Shown: positions 5,951-13,798 of the stretch, in pieces
How positions within the stretch are numbered: position 1 is the first letter of the stretch
Layout: each line of letters opens with the position of its first letter
Source of the DNA: an uncultured Bacteroidota bacterium
GTDB taxonomy: Bacteria > Bacteroidota > Bacteroidia > Bacteroidales > P3
Reading direction: 5' to 3'
Assembly: GCA_902790215.1 (NCBI GenBank)
Contig: CADAQX010000002.1
Coordinates: 124,001-188,000 of the forward strand
Length of the DNA: 64,000 nt
Program-made: the position numbers and the translations under genes
The notes under the pieces: model-generated
The model's database searches: none
What the model was told of the DNA's origin: nothing
What the model saw: the letters and a program-made list of their open reading frames with translations, nothing else

Positions 5951-7810
5951 ATGAGAAAACTAAAACACATGTTGTTGATCTCTTTTCTTATAGTAATCAG
6001 TTCTCAAACGGTGGCACAGGATATCTATAAATTAGAGACATTATATGAAAAAAAGCGCAAAGAAATTGCGGTCGATGCGGTATATGCTATTATTAATAAT
6101 GACATTCGAATGGCTTTTGGAGTGGCTGCAGGGTTGGCAAGTCTGAAAGAAAGTGAAGATTATAGTGAGTGGAAGGAATTGGAGTTTTATGAAAATATAT
6201 TAGCAGTTAGTTGGGGCGTAATTAATTGGTTAGAACCTGAGACATACAGTGATTTCCGAATGTTCCAGAGGATGGGGCCAATTTGTGAGGAGTATGCTCG
6301 CAAACGTACGGCATTAGAAAAGAAGAAAACACTACTTGACATTGATCGAGAACAAAAACGTAACTATGTGCCACCAATAGGGGCTTTAAGTACGATAATG
6401 ATGAAAACGGGGAGTGATTTTACTAAACAGATGAAGAAGGGTGAATATGAAAAACAGGTACAATTTCGGAAGCGTATTGCTGAAACTGGACCACATATTT
6501 TTGATAGTATAGCCCGTTCTTATTGTATTAATCAAGCATTGTATGGCACAAGCAAGAATGAAAGAACCGACAGGGATAAAATGATAACATTCTATTCGTT
6601 TAGCATTGATCAAGCAATGGATGGCACAAGAATAGGATACGATGTGGAAAGCGAAACTGATACCATATATATGTGGCATCAGAGCGAGAATAAAGTCATT
6701 GCCACCTGTCATATTAGTCCCGAAACAAAACAGAGAATTGCTAATTTAGACAGAACCATTCAGATTGATAGTCTTGAACTCTGTGTAGTGAATGGTGATG
6801 TGCTTCCGTATAAGATGGCGTTGACCACAAACAAGAATGAACAATGGTTGTATTCATTCCATCCATTAGCAAAGAATGCAAAGATAGACACAAATGTTGT
6901 CTTTCCTGTGTACAAGACAGGTATTACAGACACTAATATTCTTCAGGTAATGGGCAATCATGTGTTTGACTATAATAAAATTATGTATCAAAGAAGGCTT
7001 GAACTAAAAAAAGAGCAAGAAAAGATTGCTGCACAAAAGGCAGAGATTGCAGCACAAGAGGCGCGTGAAAAACTTGAAGAGGAACTCACAATTAAACTCA
7101 GCAATATTATATACAAATACAAGGTGAATAATCAAGGTTCTATGGCAGATTATAATTATAACTATTATAGTAGTTTGTCATCTTCGTTTGTAAAAGATGC
7201 ATTTTCTGCAGTTTACTATACATTTGAAGCGACTTTGGACTCAAACATTATTAAAATCAGACAATTGAGTTATAGTGGGGTGAAAGAATATATTAAAGAA
7301 AACCACCTAACTGAAGATGATATAGAAAGAATAGAAAGTCAATTTTTAACTTTTATTTCTCAAGAAGAATCATATAGAAATGATTTAAAAAGATTAACTC
7401 AAGTAATGAAAATATTGGATGGATTGATGGTTGATGCAACTTACAATAGTGGTTCGCCATCACCCATTGGAATAGGATTAATAGATGTTTTGATTTCAGC
7501 AACGTCATATGCCCAATCAACAGCTCCAGCTTCATCTGAATTGTCCAAACTGCAATTGAAAAAGGGAAGGAAGAGTATTTTGATCAATAATGACTATGAT
7601 ACACGCTCATCACTTGAAGTGTTAATAACAGGAATGGATGATTTGAAAAACGGAAAATATACAGCCATGGCTTATTATTTGCTTTCAGAGTTTATAGTTA
7701 ATGAGAATAAAGGTGCTGCAAAGGAATGGGAAAAACGTAAGGACAAATACAGTGATATTGTGGAATTCTATGAACACTATATTTCGGAAGACTATAAACC
7801 AAGAAAATAA
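5951..7810 (+). CDS. Secreted coiled-coil protein of unknown function
   Basis: A 619-residue protein with a clean signal peptide (MRKLKHMLLISFLIVISS, cleavage after TVAQ). I do not recognise its family. The first 340 residues are mixed, with no cysteine-rich or catalytic motif that I can identify; residues about 345-385 form a charged coiled coil rich in K, E, Q and A; the rest is mainly helical. The frame is open further upstream to 5855, but that part lies in the leader RNA, and the ATG at 5951 gives the signal peptide. It is AT-rich like its neighbours. The next gene follows after 16 nt. Confidence 0.75.
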   Translation: MRKLKHMLLISFLIVISSQTVAQDIYKLETLYEKKRKEIAVDAVYAIINNDIRMAFGVAAGLASLKESEDYSEWKELEFYENILAVSWGVINWLEPETYSDFRMFQRMGPICEEYARKRTALEKKKTLLDIDREQKRNYVPPIGALSTIMMKTGSDFTKQMKKGEYEKQVQFRKRIAETGPHIFDSIARSYCINQALYGTSKNERTDRDKMITFYSFSIDQAMDGTRIGYDVESETDTIYMWHQSENKVIATCHISPETKQRIANLDRTIQIDSLELCVVNGDVLPYKMALTTNKNEQWLYSFHPLAKNAKIDTNVVFPVYKTGITDTNILQVMGNHVFDYNKIMYQRRLELKKEQEKIAAQKAEIAAQEAREKLEEELTIKLSNIIYKYKVNNQGSMADYNYNYYSSLSSSFVKDAFSAVYYTFEATLDSNIIKIRQLSYSGVKEYIKENHLTEDDIERIESQFLTFISQEESYRNDLKRLTQVMKILDGLMVDATYNSGSPSPIGIGLIDVLISATSYAQSTAPASSELSKLQLKKGRKSILINNDYDTRSSLEVLITGMDDLKNGKYTAMAYYLLSEFIVNENKGAAKEWEKRKDKYSDIVEFYEHYISEDYKPRK

Positions 7811-7826
7811 ATCAAATTCAATTACA

Positions 7827-8438
7827 ATGAAAAAGCAAGAATTAGAAAAAGAAATTAATGCATTAATTGAACGTACTTTTTGTACTATCACAAATTTGTA
7901 TGAGGGAAAAGATGGTAAGACACGACTATCGTTTCCCCATCATACACATGGTGTTGATAAAGATAAACAGCGAGTGAGCGAACAGGAACTTCGACAATTG
8001 TTCATTGAAGAATTGAATAGATATGCTGATGAGAAACGACTAAGTTTGAAATATTCAATAGAGGTGCCGACAAGAATGAAGTATCGTTTCCCTAAGGATG
8101 GCGATCCAAAGGTCTGTGAAGATGGTGTATCTGGTCGTTTTGACTTGACAATATGGTTGGACGGCAAGATGGTATCTATCATTGAGTTTAAAGAGGGTAA
8201 CGCAACGTGTAATAGTTACAAGAAGGATTTGTGTAAATTGATGAATGAAGACGAAGGAGAGGAAGATACTCTGCGTTACTTCGTCAATATTCTAGAAGAT
8301 TCAAATAAGAAGACAGTGGAAAGTATAGATGGTAAGTTTCGTGATTACATCAAGGGACGAAAAACAATTCATCTATGGATTCTTTCAATGGGTATTCATA
8401 GACAAAGAAATAGATTTGTAAAACAAATCGTTTATTAA
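7827..8438 (+). CDS. PD-(D/E)XK-like protein, putative nuclease
   Basis: A 203-residue soluble protein. Residues about 105-130 read GRFDLTIWLDG then MVSIIEFKEGN, an Asp followed by a strand and an ExK motif, which is the core of PD-(D/E)XK nuclease folds (as in restriction-like and helicase-associated nucleases). No DNA-binding domain is visible. The ATG at 7827 is chosen because upstream codons overlap the preceding gene. It is co-transcribed with the secreted coiled-coil gene, an odd pairing for a nuclease, so it could instead be an inactive or non-nucleolytic member. The fold is inferred from the motif only. Confidence 0.6.
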   Translation: MKKQELEKEINALIERTFCTITNLYEGKDGKTRLSFPHHTHGVDKDKQRVSEQELRQLFIEELNRYADEKRLSLKYSIEVPTRMKYRFPKDGDPKVCEDGVSGRFDLTIWLDGKMVSIIEFKEGNATCNSYKKDLCKLMNEDEGEEDTLRYFVNILEDSNKKTVESIDGKFRDYIKGRKTIHLWILSMGIHRQRNRFVKQIVY

Positions 8439-8568
8439 AATAAGGAGAGTACTCTGTCTTATTGTTTATTATCCTCTTTTATTGGTCTTTCATACTGTGG
8501 TGGAATAATGAGACTTAGTCGAGTCTTGTTTATAGTAGGATTTAGTCTATTGTTGGGTGACTGCGTGA

Positions 8569-8612
8569 GTTTTAATTGCTAATTAAAAGAAGTTTTAATT
8601 AGCAATTAAAAC
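8569..8612. repeat. Perfect 20-bp inverted repeat
   Basis: GTTTTAATTGCTAATTAAAA (8569-8588), a 4-nt spacer, and its exact reverse complement (8593-8612), followed by TTTT. It may end the upstream transcript or act as an operator for the ATPase promoter 26 nt downstream. Its stem is almost all A/T, which is weak for a terminator. Confidence 0.8.
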
Positions 8613-8637
8613 TTTTGTCGGTATGGATTATTATTTG

Positions 8638-8645
8638 TATCTTTG
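8638..8645 (+). promoter_or_regulatory. Promoter -7 box of second ATPase gene
   Basis: TATCTTTG, 16 nt before the start at 8662, gives a nearly leaderless transcript. The perfect inverted repeat lies just upstream at the -33 side. Confidence 0.7.
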
Positions 8646-8661
8646 CAAAAAAATGTAAGAT

Positions 8662-9879
8662 ATGATAAAACGGCAGGATATAGCGCAAATTGTTCAGAGT
8701 CAGAGGGAAAATGTATTATCCAATACAGATACTTTTCCACGGCAATTGCTTGGGAATATTGATCTGCAGCATCCGCAATATGCTGATATCATCACTGGCA
8801 TACGACGTTGCGGAAAGAGTACGTTGGTGGAACAATTGATGCAACAGTATGCGGAGGACTCGTTTTATTTGAATTTCGACACCCCTGCTTTGTTTGGTTT
8901 TACGATAGAGGATTTTCGGACACTTGACGACGAGATAAAGCAGTCGGGTGCACACTATCTATTCTTTGATGAGATTCAGGTGGTGACAGGTTGGGAGTCG
9001 TACGTAAGGAGCAGGATTGACGCACACAATAAGATTGTGGTGACAGGTTCTAATGCTTCGATGTTGAGTCGCGAGTTGGGGACAAGGATGACGGGCAGGC
9101 ATATTAGCCACAGGTTGATGCCATTTTCATATCCCGAATTTCTTGGATACAAGAAGTTGCAGGCTGGAGAAGATAGTTTGAACCAGTATATGCAACTGGG
9201 AGGCTTCCCAGCCTATTTGCAGACCGAAAGAAAAGAACTGCTTTCGGATTTGGCAGTGGATGTGCTATATAGAGATATCCTTGTCCGCTATGGCCTAAGA
9301 GATGAGCAGTCGTTGAAGAATCTGATGACGTTTCTGATGGGGAATGTAGGTAATCTGATTACCGGCAACAAGCTGACTCAGACTATCCGCGTTAAGTCGG
9401 CCAAGACGGTGTTGGATTATATGGCGTATATGGAGAATGCGTATCTGCTTTTTTCAATACCAAGGTTCTCTTTCTCCTATCGTTCGCAGTTGGTGAATCC
9501 GAAGAAGGTGTATTGCGTGGATTTGGGACTTCAGTCCATTCTTTCCCCGTCCTTTTCTGAGAACAGAGGTCATCGGTTGGAGAATCTGGTTTTTGTTGAA
9601 CTATACCGCCAAGGACGTGAGATTTATTACTACAACAATAATGGGCATGAATGTGATTTTGTCGTGTGTGATAATCAGAAGCCGGTACTATTGATTCAGG
9701 TTTGTGAGGAGGTGGTGACAGACAATCAAGACCGTGAATATGGTGGACTTGTTGCCGCTATGAAGGAATTGAAAGTAGATAAGGGGGTAATTCTTACGAT
9801 GAATCAGAGCGATATGGCCTGTGTTGACGGGTATTCAATAGAGACAATACCCGTTTGGAAGTGGATAAATAAGATGTAA
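8662..9879 (+). CDS. AAA ATPase with DUF4143 domain (second copy)
   Basis: A 405-residue ATPase of the same AAA_14/DUF4143 family as the gene at 4053 but only distantly similar. Walker A is GIRRCGKS (46-53), Walker B LFFDEIQ (100-106), sensor TGSNAS follows, and the C-terminal half has KVYCVDLGLQS and a nuclease-like NNGHECDFVV segment. Both ATPases share the layout of N-terminal NTPase and C-terminal DUF4143. Its own promoter sits immediately upstream. It marks the right edge of the AT-rich island; GC content rises sharply in the genes that follow. Confidence 0.9.
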   Translation: MIKRQDIAQIVQSQRENVLSNTDTFPRQLLGNIDLQHPQYADIITGIRRCGKSTLVEQLMQQYAEDSFYLNFDTPALFGFTIEDFRTLDDEIKQSGAHYLFFDEIQVVTGWESYVRSRIDAHNKIVVTGSNASMLSRELGTRMTGRHISHRLMPFSYPEFLGYKKLQAGEDSLNQYMQLGGFPAYLQTERKELLSDLAVDVLYRDILVRYGLRDEQSLKNLMTFLMGNVGNLITGNKLTQTIRVKSAKTVLDYMAYMENAYLLFSIPRFSFSYRSQLVNPKKVYCVDLGLQSILSPSFSENRGHRLENLVFVELYRQGREIYYYNNNGHECDFVVCDNQKPVLLIQVCEEVVTDNQDREYGGLVAAMKELKVDKGVILTMNQSDMACVDGYSIETIPVWKWINKM

Positions 9880-10005
9880 GAACTAAGAAGTAAGAACTAC
9901 GAGATTTGTGTGGTTGGCAGTTCTTACTTCTCAGTTCTTAGTTCTCAATTTTATTGCAGGTTGGCAGTTCTTACTTCTCAGTTCTTAGTTCTCAATTTTA
10001 TTGCA
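9880..10005. repeat. Word-built hairpin with 47-bp perfect tandem duplication
   Basis: Sequence between the convergent ATPase and lipoprotein genes is made of GAACTAAGAAGTAAGAAC on the left and its inverse (AGTTCTTACTTCTCAGTTC) on the right. The right arm is part of a 47-bp unit present twice without mismatch (9912-9958 and 9959-10005). The second unit contains the stop codon (9998-10000) of the lipoprotein gene. Confidence 0.85.
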
Positions 10006-10609
10006 GCGGCAGGGGAACAGCGGGCCAGCCGGAATCTTGCAGCATGGTGACAGGGAGTTTGTGTTCCTGCACGTAATAGGCTACCTGTTTGAGGCGCATA
10101 GAGTCGCGATGTTCCTGACTGCTGTTCACTTTGTGGAAGGCTTCATAGTATTCGCCGAAGATGCGCTTGGCGCTGGGCAGGTAGCGTGAGCCGTCTTCCA
10201 CTTGGTCGAAGGAGGTTACAATCCATTCGTGGGTATCGTTTTGTTTAAGGTACATCAGGCCGGGATGGCTACCCCCGGAGACGCACTTGAGGGTGTCGCC
10301 CACAATGTTGTAGTTAAAAACCCACCAGTCGCCCCACACACGAGTGTAGTCGGTATCACTATCGTTGATGGCAACGACGGTATAGCTCGGAATGCATACT
10401 TCGCCAGGAGTATATTGACTGCCAATTGTCCTAAGATAGGTTTCGATGGCGGCCAGATACTCGTCATGGTCCTGTTCTATCATGGGAAGCGTATCGGCGG
10501 TTGCCTCGGCCTGCTGATTGTCGGAAGCTTTGTTTTTGCAACTTGTTGTCATGCACACACCAAGGAGAATAAGGACGGCGAGGGCGAATAATAATCTTGT
10601 GTTTTTCAT
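9998..10609 (-). CDS. Hypothetical lipoprotein
   Basis: A 203-residue lipoprotein when started at ATG 10609: MKNTRLLFALAVLIL, then VCMTTSC with the lipidated Cys. This start overlaps the stop of the upstream gene in the ATGA form, which supports it over the ATG ten codons earlier. The mature part has a strand-rich region with YTRVWGDWWVFNYN and a polar C-terminus, somewhat like NTF2-like or DUF-type snoaL folds, but no confident family. The last codons and stop lie in a repeated unit. It forms an operon with the membrane-anchored gene upstream. Confidence 0.7.
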   Translation of the reverse strand: MKNTRLLFALAVLILLGVCMTTSCKNKASDNQQAEATADTLPMIEQDHDEYLAAIETYLRTIGSQYTPGEVCIPSYTVVAINDSDTDYTRVWGDWWVFNYNIVGDTLKCVSGGSHPGLMYLKQNDTHEWIVTSFDQVEDGSRYLPSAKRIFGEYYEAFHKVNSSQEHRDSMRLKQVAYYVQEHKLPVTMLQDSGWPAVPLPLQ

Positions 10610-11178
10610 TGTGTTTCTTGTGTTTTTGGATTTGGACATGGACGATAACTTTCGCTACCGCCGGAGATCGGTTTCAGGTTGTTGAAGATGGCGAAGGGCT
10701 GAAGGTAGTGGTTGCCGTCGGGGGTGACGAAAGAGATGTTGTCGTGTTCAGTGTCGTCTTTATCGACATACATCATGACGGTTTGGTTGCTAAAAGGCTG
10801 CTTCTCGCCTTTGATTTCCACTTCGCCGAAGGGGTACCAGCCATAGACGGAGTAGCGTTTCTGCTTCTCTTCGTCAGAATAGACGAGGTAGTTGACCCAG
10901 TAGCAGAAAGCTATGTAGTCGGTTTCGGGGGTGAATGTCAGGCGGAAGCCATTATCTTCGGGTTCGATGGAGGTGACTTCCTGTTCGCTGATGTCGGAGA
11001 AGCGGTCGTAGGCTTCTTTTAGTGTCTCTTTGTCGATGTCGTGGATTAGTATGACGGGCTGGGCGGGTGACTTGGTCAGCTCTTTGAAGGTTCCGGAACT
11101 GCTGTTCTTTTTCCGTCGTGCAAAAAATAAACACACTACGGCAATGACCGCCAGTATTATCAGGTAACCGGTATCCAT
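10606..11178 (-). CDS. Hypothetical membrane-anchored protein
   Basis: A 190-residue protein starting at ATG 11178 (MDTGYLIILAVIAVVCLF), with one N-terminal transmembrane helix followed by a basic anchor FARRKK. The remainder is cytoplasmic or periplasmic and strand-rich, with no motif I recognise. The frame is open upstream to 11247, but that part is translated from a word-built repeat (NSQFSTLNSKF) and is rejected. It is translationally coupled to the lipoprotein downstream by an ATGA overlap. Confidence 0.65.
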   Translation of the reverse strand: MDTGYLIILAVIAVVCLFFARRKKNSSSGTFKELTKSPAQPVILIHDIDKETLKEAYDRFSDISEQEVTSIEPEDNGFRLTFTPETDYIAFCYWVNYLVYSDEEKQKRYSVYGWYPFGEVEIKGEKQPFSNQTVMMYVDKDDTEHDNISFVTPDGNHYLQPFAIFNNLKPISGGSESYRPCPNPKTQETQ

Positions 11179-11187
11179 GGGGAATTT

Positions 11188-11271
11188 GGAATTGAGAGTT
11201 GAGAATTGAGAATTGAGAATTGGCTGCCGCACCCGGATAATTCTCAATTCTCAATTCTCCATTCTCAATTC
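11188..11271. repeat. Word-built hairpin with conserved loop
   Basis: Left arm: repeats of TTGAGAA; right arm: repeats of TTCTCAA; the loop reads GGCTGCCGCACCCGGATAA. It lies between two minus-strand genes, 5 nt after the stop of the DUF1015 gene. An inverted copy with the same loop is at 12667-12740 and a variant at 35088-35176. Confidence 0.85.
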
Positions 11272-11276
11272 AGTTT

Positions 11277-12542
11277 TTAGCAGAGTTCGTGGATGACGAG
11301 GCCGGAGCGGAGCTTGGGCTCGAACCAGGTGGTCTTCGGGGGCATGATGTTGCCGGTGTCGGCAATGTCGATGATCTGCTTCATGCTGACGGGATAGAGG
11401 GCGAAGGCGACCTTCATCTCGCCGTTGTCAACGCGGCGTTTCAGCTCGCCGAGGCCACGGATGCCGCCTACGAAGTCGATGCGCTTGTCGGTGCGGAGGT
11501 CTTTGATGCCAAGAACCTTGTCCAGCACGAGGTTGGAGAGGATGGTGACGTCGAGCACTCCGATGGGGTCGTTGTCGTTGTAGGTGCCGGGCTTGGCGGT
11601 CATCTTGTACCAGTGGCCGTCGAGGTACATGCTGTGCTCGTGCAACTTGGCGGGCTTGTAGATTTCGGTGCCCATGTCCTGCAGGTCGTAGCTCTCGCCG
11701 ACAGCGGCGATGAACTGCTCTTTGGTGAGACCGTTGAGGTCTTTGACCACGCGGTTGTAGTCGATGACGTTGAGTTGATTGTCGGGGAAGATGACGGTCA
11801 TGAAGTAGTTGTACTCTTCCTTGCCGGTGTGTTTGGGGTTCTGCTCCTTCTTCTCCTGTCCCACGAGGGCGGCGGCGGCACTGCGGTGGTGACCGTCGGC
11901 GATGTACATGGCGGGAACCTGCTTGTCGAAGATGTCAACGAGCTCGGCGATGGTGGCTTTGTCGTCGATGACCCAGAAGCGGTGGCCGAAGCCGTCTTCC
12001 TTGGCGATGAAGTCATAGATAGGCTTCTTGGCGGTGACACCAGCCACAATTTCGTCGATGCGTGCGATGGCGGGATAGGCGAAGAAGACGGGCTCAACGT
12101 TGGCGTTGGTGATGCGGACGTGTTTCATGCGGTCCTCTTCCTTGTCCTTGCGGGTGAGCTCGTGTTTCTTGATGACCTTGTTGACGTAGTCCTCGCTGTA
12201 GGCGCAGGCGACGATGCCGTACTGCCATTTGGCGTCGGGAGCGGTGGGATTCATGCTCTGGGCGTAGATGTAGAGTTTCTCTTCCTCATCCTTGACCAGC
12301 CAGCCGAGGTCTTTGAACAGGTTGTAGTTCTTCACCACCTGGAGATAGACTTCGGGAGAGTGTTCGTCGGTGCCTTTGGGGAGGTCGATTTCAGCCTTGG
12401 TGACGTGGAGCAGGCTGTAGGGGTTGCCCTCGCATTCAACGCGGGCTTCTTCGGAATTCAATACGTCGTAGGGACGTGAGGCCAGTTTCTCGACAATGTC
12501 GACGGGCGGGCGAAAGCCTTTGAAGGGTTTGATGATGCTCAT
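11277..12542 (-). CDS. DUF1015 family protein
   Basis: A 421-residue DUF1015 protein of full length. Characteristic parts are the start MSIIKPFKGFRP, the segment SRPYDVLN (22-29), and YIADGHHRSAAA near 213-224, the most conserved motif of the family. In many Bacteroidales a DUF1015 gene follows serC and serA; here it stands alone between two hairpin repeats, so that link is not preserved. The biochemical role is not established. A promoter box (TATCTTTG on minus) is at 12589-12596. Confidence 0.9.
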   Translation of the reverse strand: MSIIKPFKGFRPPVDIVEKLASRPYDVLNSEEARVECEGNPYSLLHVTKAEIDLPKGTDEHSPEVYLQVVKNYNLFKDLGWLVKDEEEKLYIYAQSMNPTAPDAKWQYGIVACAYSEDYVNKVIKKHELTRKDKEEDRMKHVRITNANVEPVFFAYPAIARIDEIVAGVTAKKPIYDFIAKEDGFGHRFWVIDDKATIAELVDIFDKQVPAMYIADGHHRSAAAALVGQEKKEQNPKHTGKEEYNYFMTVIFPDNQLNVIDYNRVVKDLNGLTKEQFIAAVGESYDLQDMGTEIYKPAKLHEHSMYLDGHWYKMTAKPGTYNDNDPIGVLDVTILSNLVLDKVLGIKDLRTDKRIDFVGGIRGLGELKRRVDNGEMKVAFALYPVSMKQIIDIADTGNIMPPKTTWFEPKLRSGLVIHELC

Positions 12543-12588
12543 AATGTGTCTATTTTAGATATTGGATTTCCCAAATTATTTTGAACTG

Positions 12589-12596
12589 CAAAGATA
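12589..12596 (-). promoter_or_regulatory. Promoter -7 box of DUF1015 gene
   Basis: CAAAGATA on the plus strand reads TATCTTTG on the minus strand, 47 nt before the start codon at 12542. Confidence 0.7.
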
Positions 12597-12666
12597 CGAA
12601 TTATTTTTAATAAAATGAAAAATGAAGGTTGAATGTTGGAAAAAATTAACTAAAGAAGGGGTTAGT

Positions 12667-12740
12667 AATTGAGATTTGAGAATGGAGAATTATCCGGGTG
12701 CGGAAGCCAATTCTCAATTCTCAATTCTCAACTCTCAATT
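12667..12740. repeat. Word-built hairpin overlapping the rSAM gene end
   Basis: Inverted version of the repeat at 11188-11271 with the loop ATCCGGGTGCGGAAGCC. The right arm (TTCTCAATTCTCAACTCTC) extends into the radical-SAM gene and encodes its last residues (LRVEN) and stop codon. Confidence 0.85.
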
Positions 12741-13791
12741 TGTTATAGTGGCAGTTGATGGGTGATGTGCAGTCGCCGTGCCAGTTGTGCATACCGTTGC
12801 CGAGGCACATATTGAAGGCTTTGCAGTCGTGGCAGATGCCTTGTCGTGCCCATTGCCGGTTGCGGAATGGCTCGAAACGGGTCTGCCAGACATCCCAGAG
12901 GTTGTCGGTGTAGATATTGCCTTGGGCGAAACGTGTACGGTCGATGTTGGGACAGGCGCAGATGGTGCCGTCAATCAGTACGGAGGCAATGTTTATCCCT
13001 GCATGGCAGAAATAGGGAGTCTGCCGCACCTTGCACTCGTAGCGACCGAGATAACCCTCGCAGCTGAAGGTGACATTCATTGGCGTGGGGTGGGTGGCGC
13101 GTTTCTCTGCAATGAAGTCCATGAGCTGTACAAACTGGCTGTCAGTCAGGTGCAGTTCGGGATTGTTCAGGGCACGGCCGATAGGTATGATGGTGAAGAT
13201 GCGCCATTGCCCGACACCAATTTGTGCCAGTTGGTCGTGGATGGCTTGCAGATGAGGGAGGTTGCGTTGGTTGACACAAGTGACCACATCGAAGTTGAGC
13301 CGGGGCTGCTTTGCCGCAATGGCTATGGCATTGAGGGCACGGACGTAACTCCCTTCGCGGCCTCGCATCCAGTCGTGGTCTTCCTGCAGCCCGTCGAGGC
13401 TGATGGTGAGCGATCCCATCCCCGCTGCCATCAGCCGGTGGTGCATGGCTTCGTCGTAGAGCCAGCCGTTGCTCACGAGACCCCATCCCACTCCGCGCTG
13501 GCGTATGGCTTTACCGATTGCCGGAAGGTCTTCGCGCAGAAGGGGCTCGCCACCCGTGATGACCACCGTGAAGGGTAGTTGACGGCTTTGGGTGGGGATA
13601 GTGTCGAACGCACGGAGGAAATCCTCCGCAGGCATGTCCTTCTCGCCCCCGCAGTCCTTGCAGTCGCTCCCGCAATGGCGGCAGTGGAGATTGCAGCGCG
13701 TGGTGCATTCCCAGAACAGGTAGTTCAACTCGTGCACACGTGTTTCGTTTGCCCTGAAGAGGCGGAAGAGGGCATTGGTGACTGGATTCAT
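12721..13791 (-). CDS. Radical SAM/SPASM enzyme of the rSAM/lipoprotein system
   Basis: A 356-residue radical SAM protein. The cluster motif CNLHCRHC (Cys33, 37 and 40) is complete; a GGEPLL motif follows near residue 80; the C-terminal SPASM region (about 255-345) supplies further cysteines (YFCHAG, CACPN, CHDCKAFNMC) for auxiliary clusters. With the lipoprotein gene 7 nt upstream it matches the Bacteroidota-specific rSAM/lipoprotein pair (I believe TIGR04133 with TIGR04134), in which the enzyme is thought to modify the small lipoprotein. The modification is unknown. The C-terminal residues come from a repeat arm, so the tail is probably dispensable. Confidence 0.88.
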   Translation of the reverse strand: MNPVTNALFRLFRANETRVHELNYLFWECTTRCNLHCRHCGSDCKDCGGEKDMPAEDFLRAFDTIPTQSRQLPFTVVITGGEPLLREDLPAIGKAIRQRGVGWGLVSNGWLYDEAMHHRLMAAGMGSLTISLDGLQEDHDWMRGREGSYVRALNAIAIAAKQPRLNFDVVTCVNQRNLPHLQAIHDQLAQIGVGQWRIFTIIPIGRALNNPELHLTDSQFVQLMDFIAEKRATHPTPMNVTFSCEGYLGRYECKVRQTPYFCHAGINIASVLIDGTICACPNIDRTRFAQGNIYTDNLWDVWQTRFEPFRNRQWARQGICHDCKAFNMCLGNGMHNWHGDCTSPINCHYNKLRVEN

Positions 13792-13798
13792 ATCTGGG

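Noticed and set aside
11179-11247. Upstream start of the membrane-anchored gene at 11247
   Set aside because: The extra codons are translated word repeats (NSQFSTLNSKF), whereas ATG 11178 begins directly with the membrane helix.
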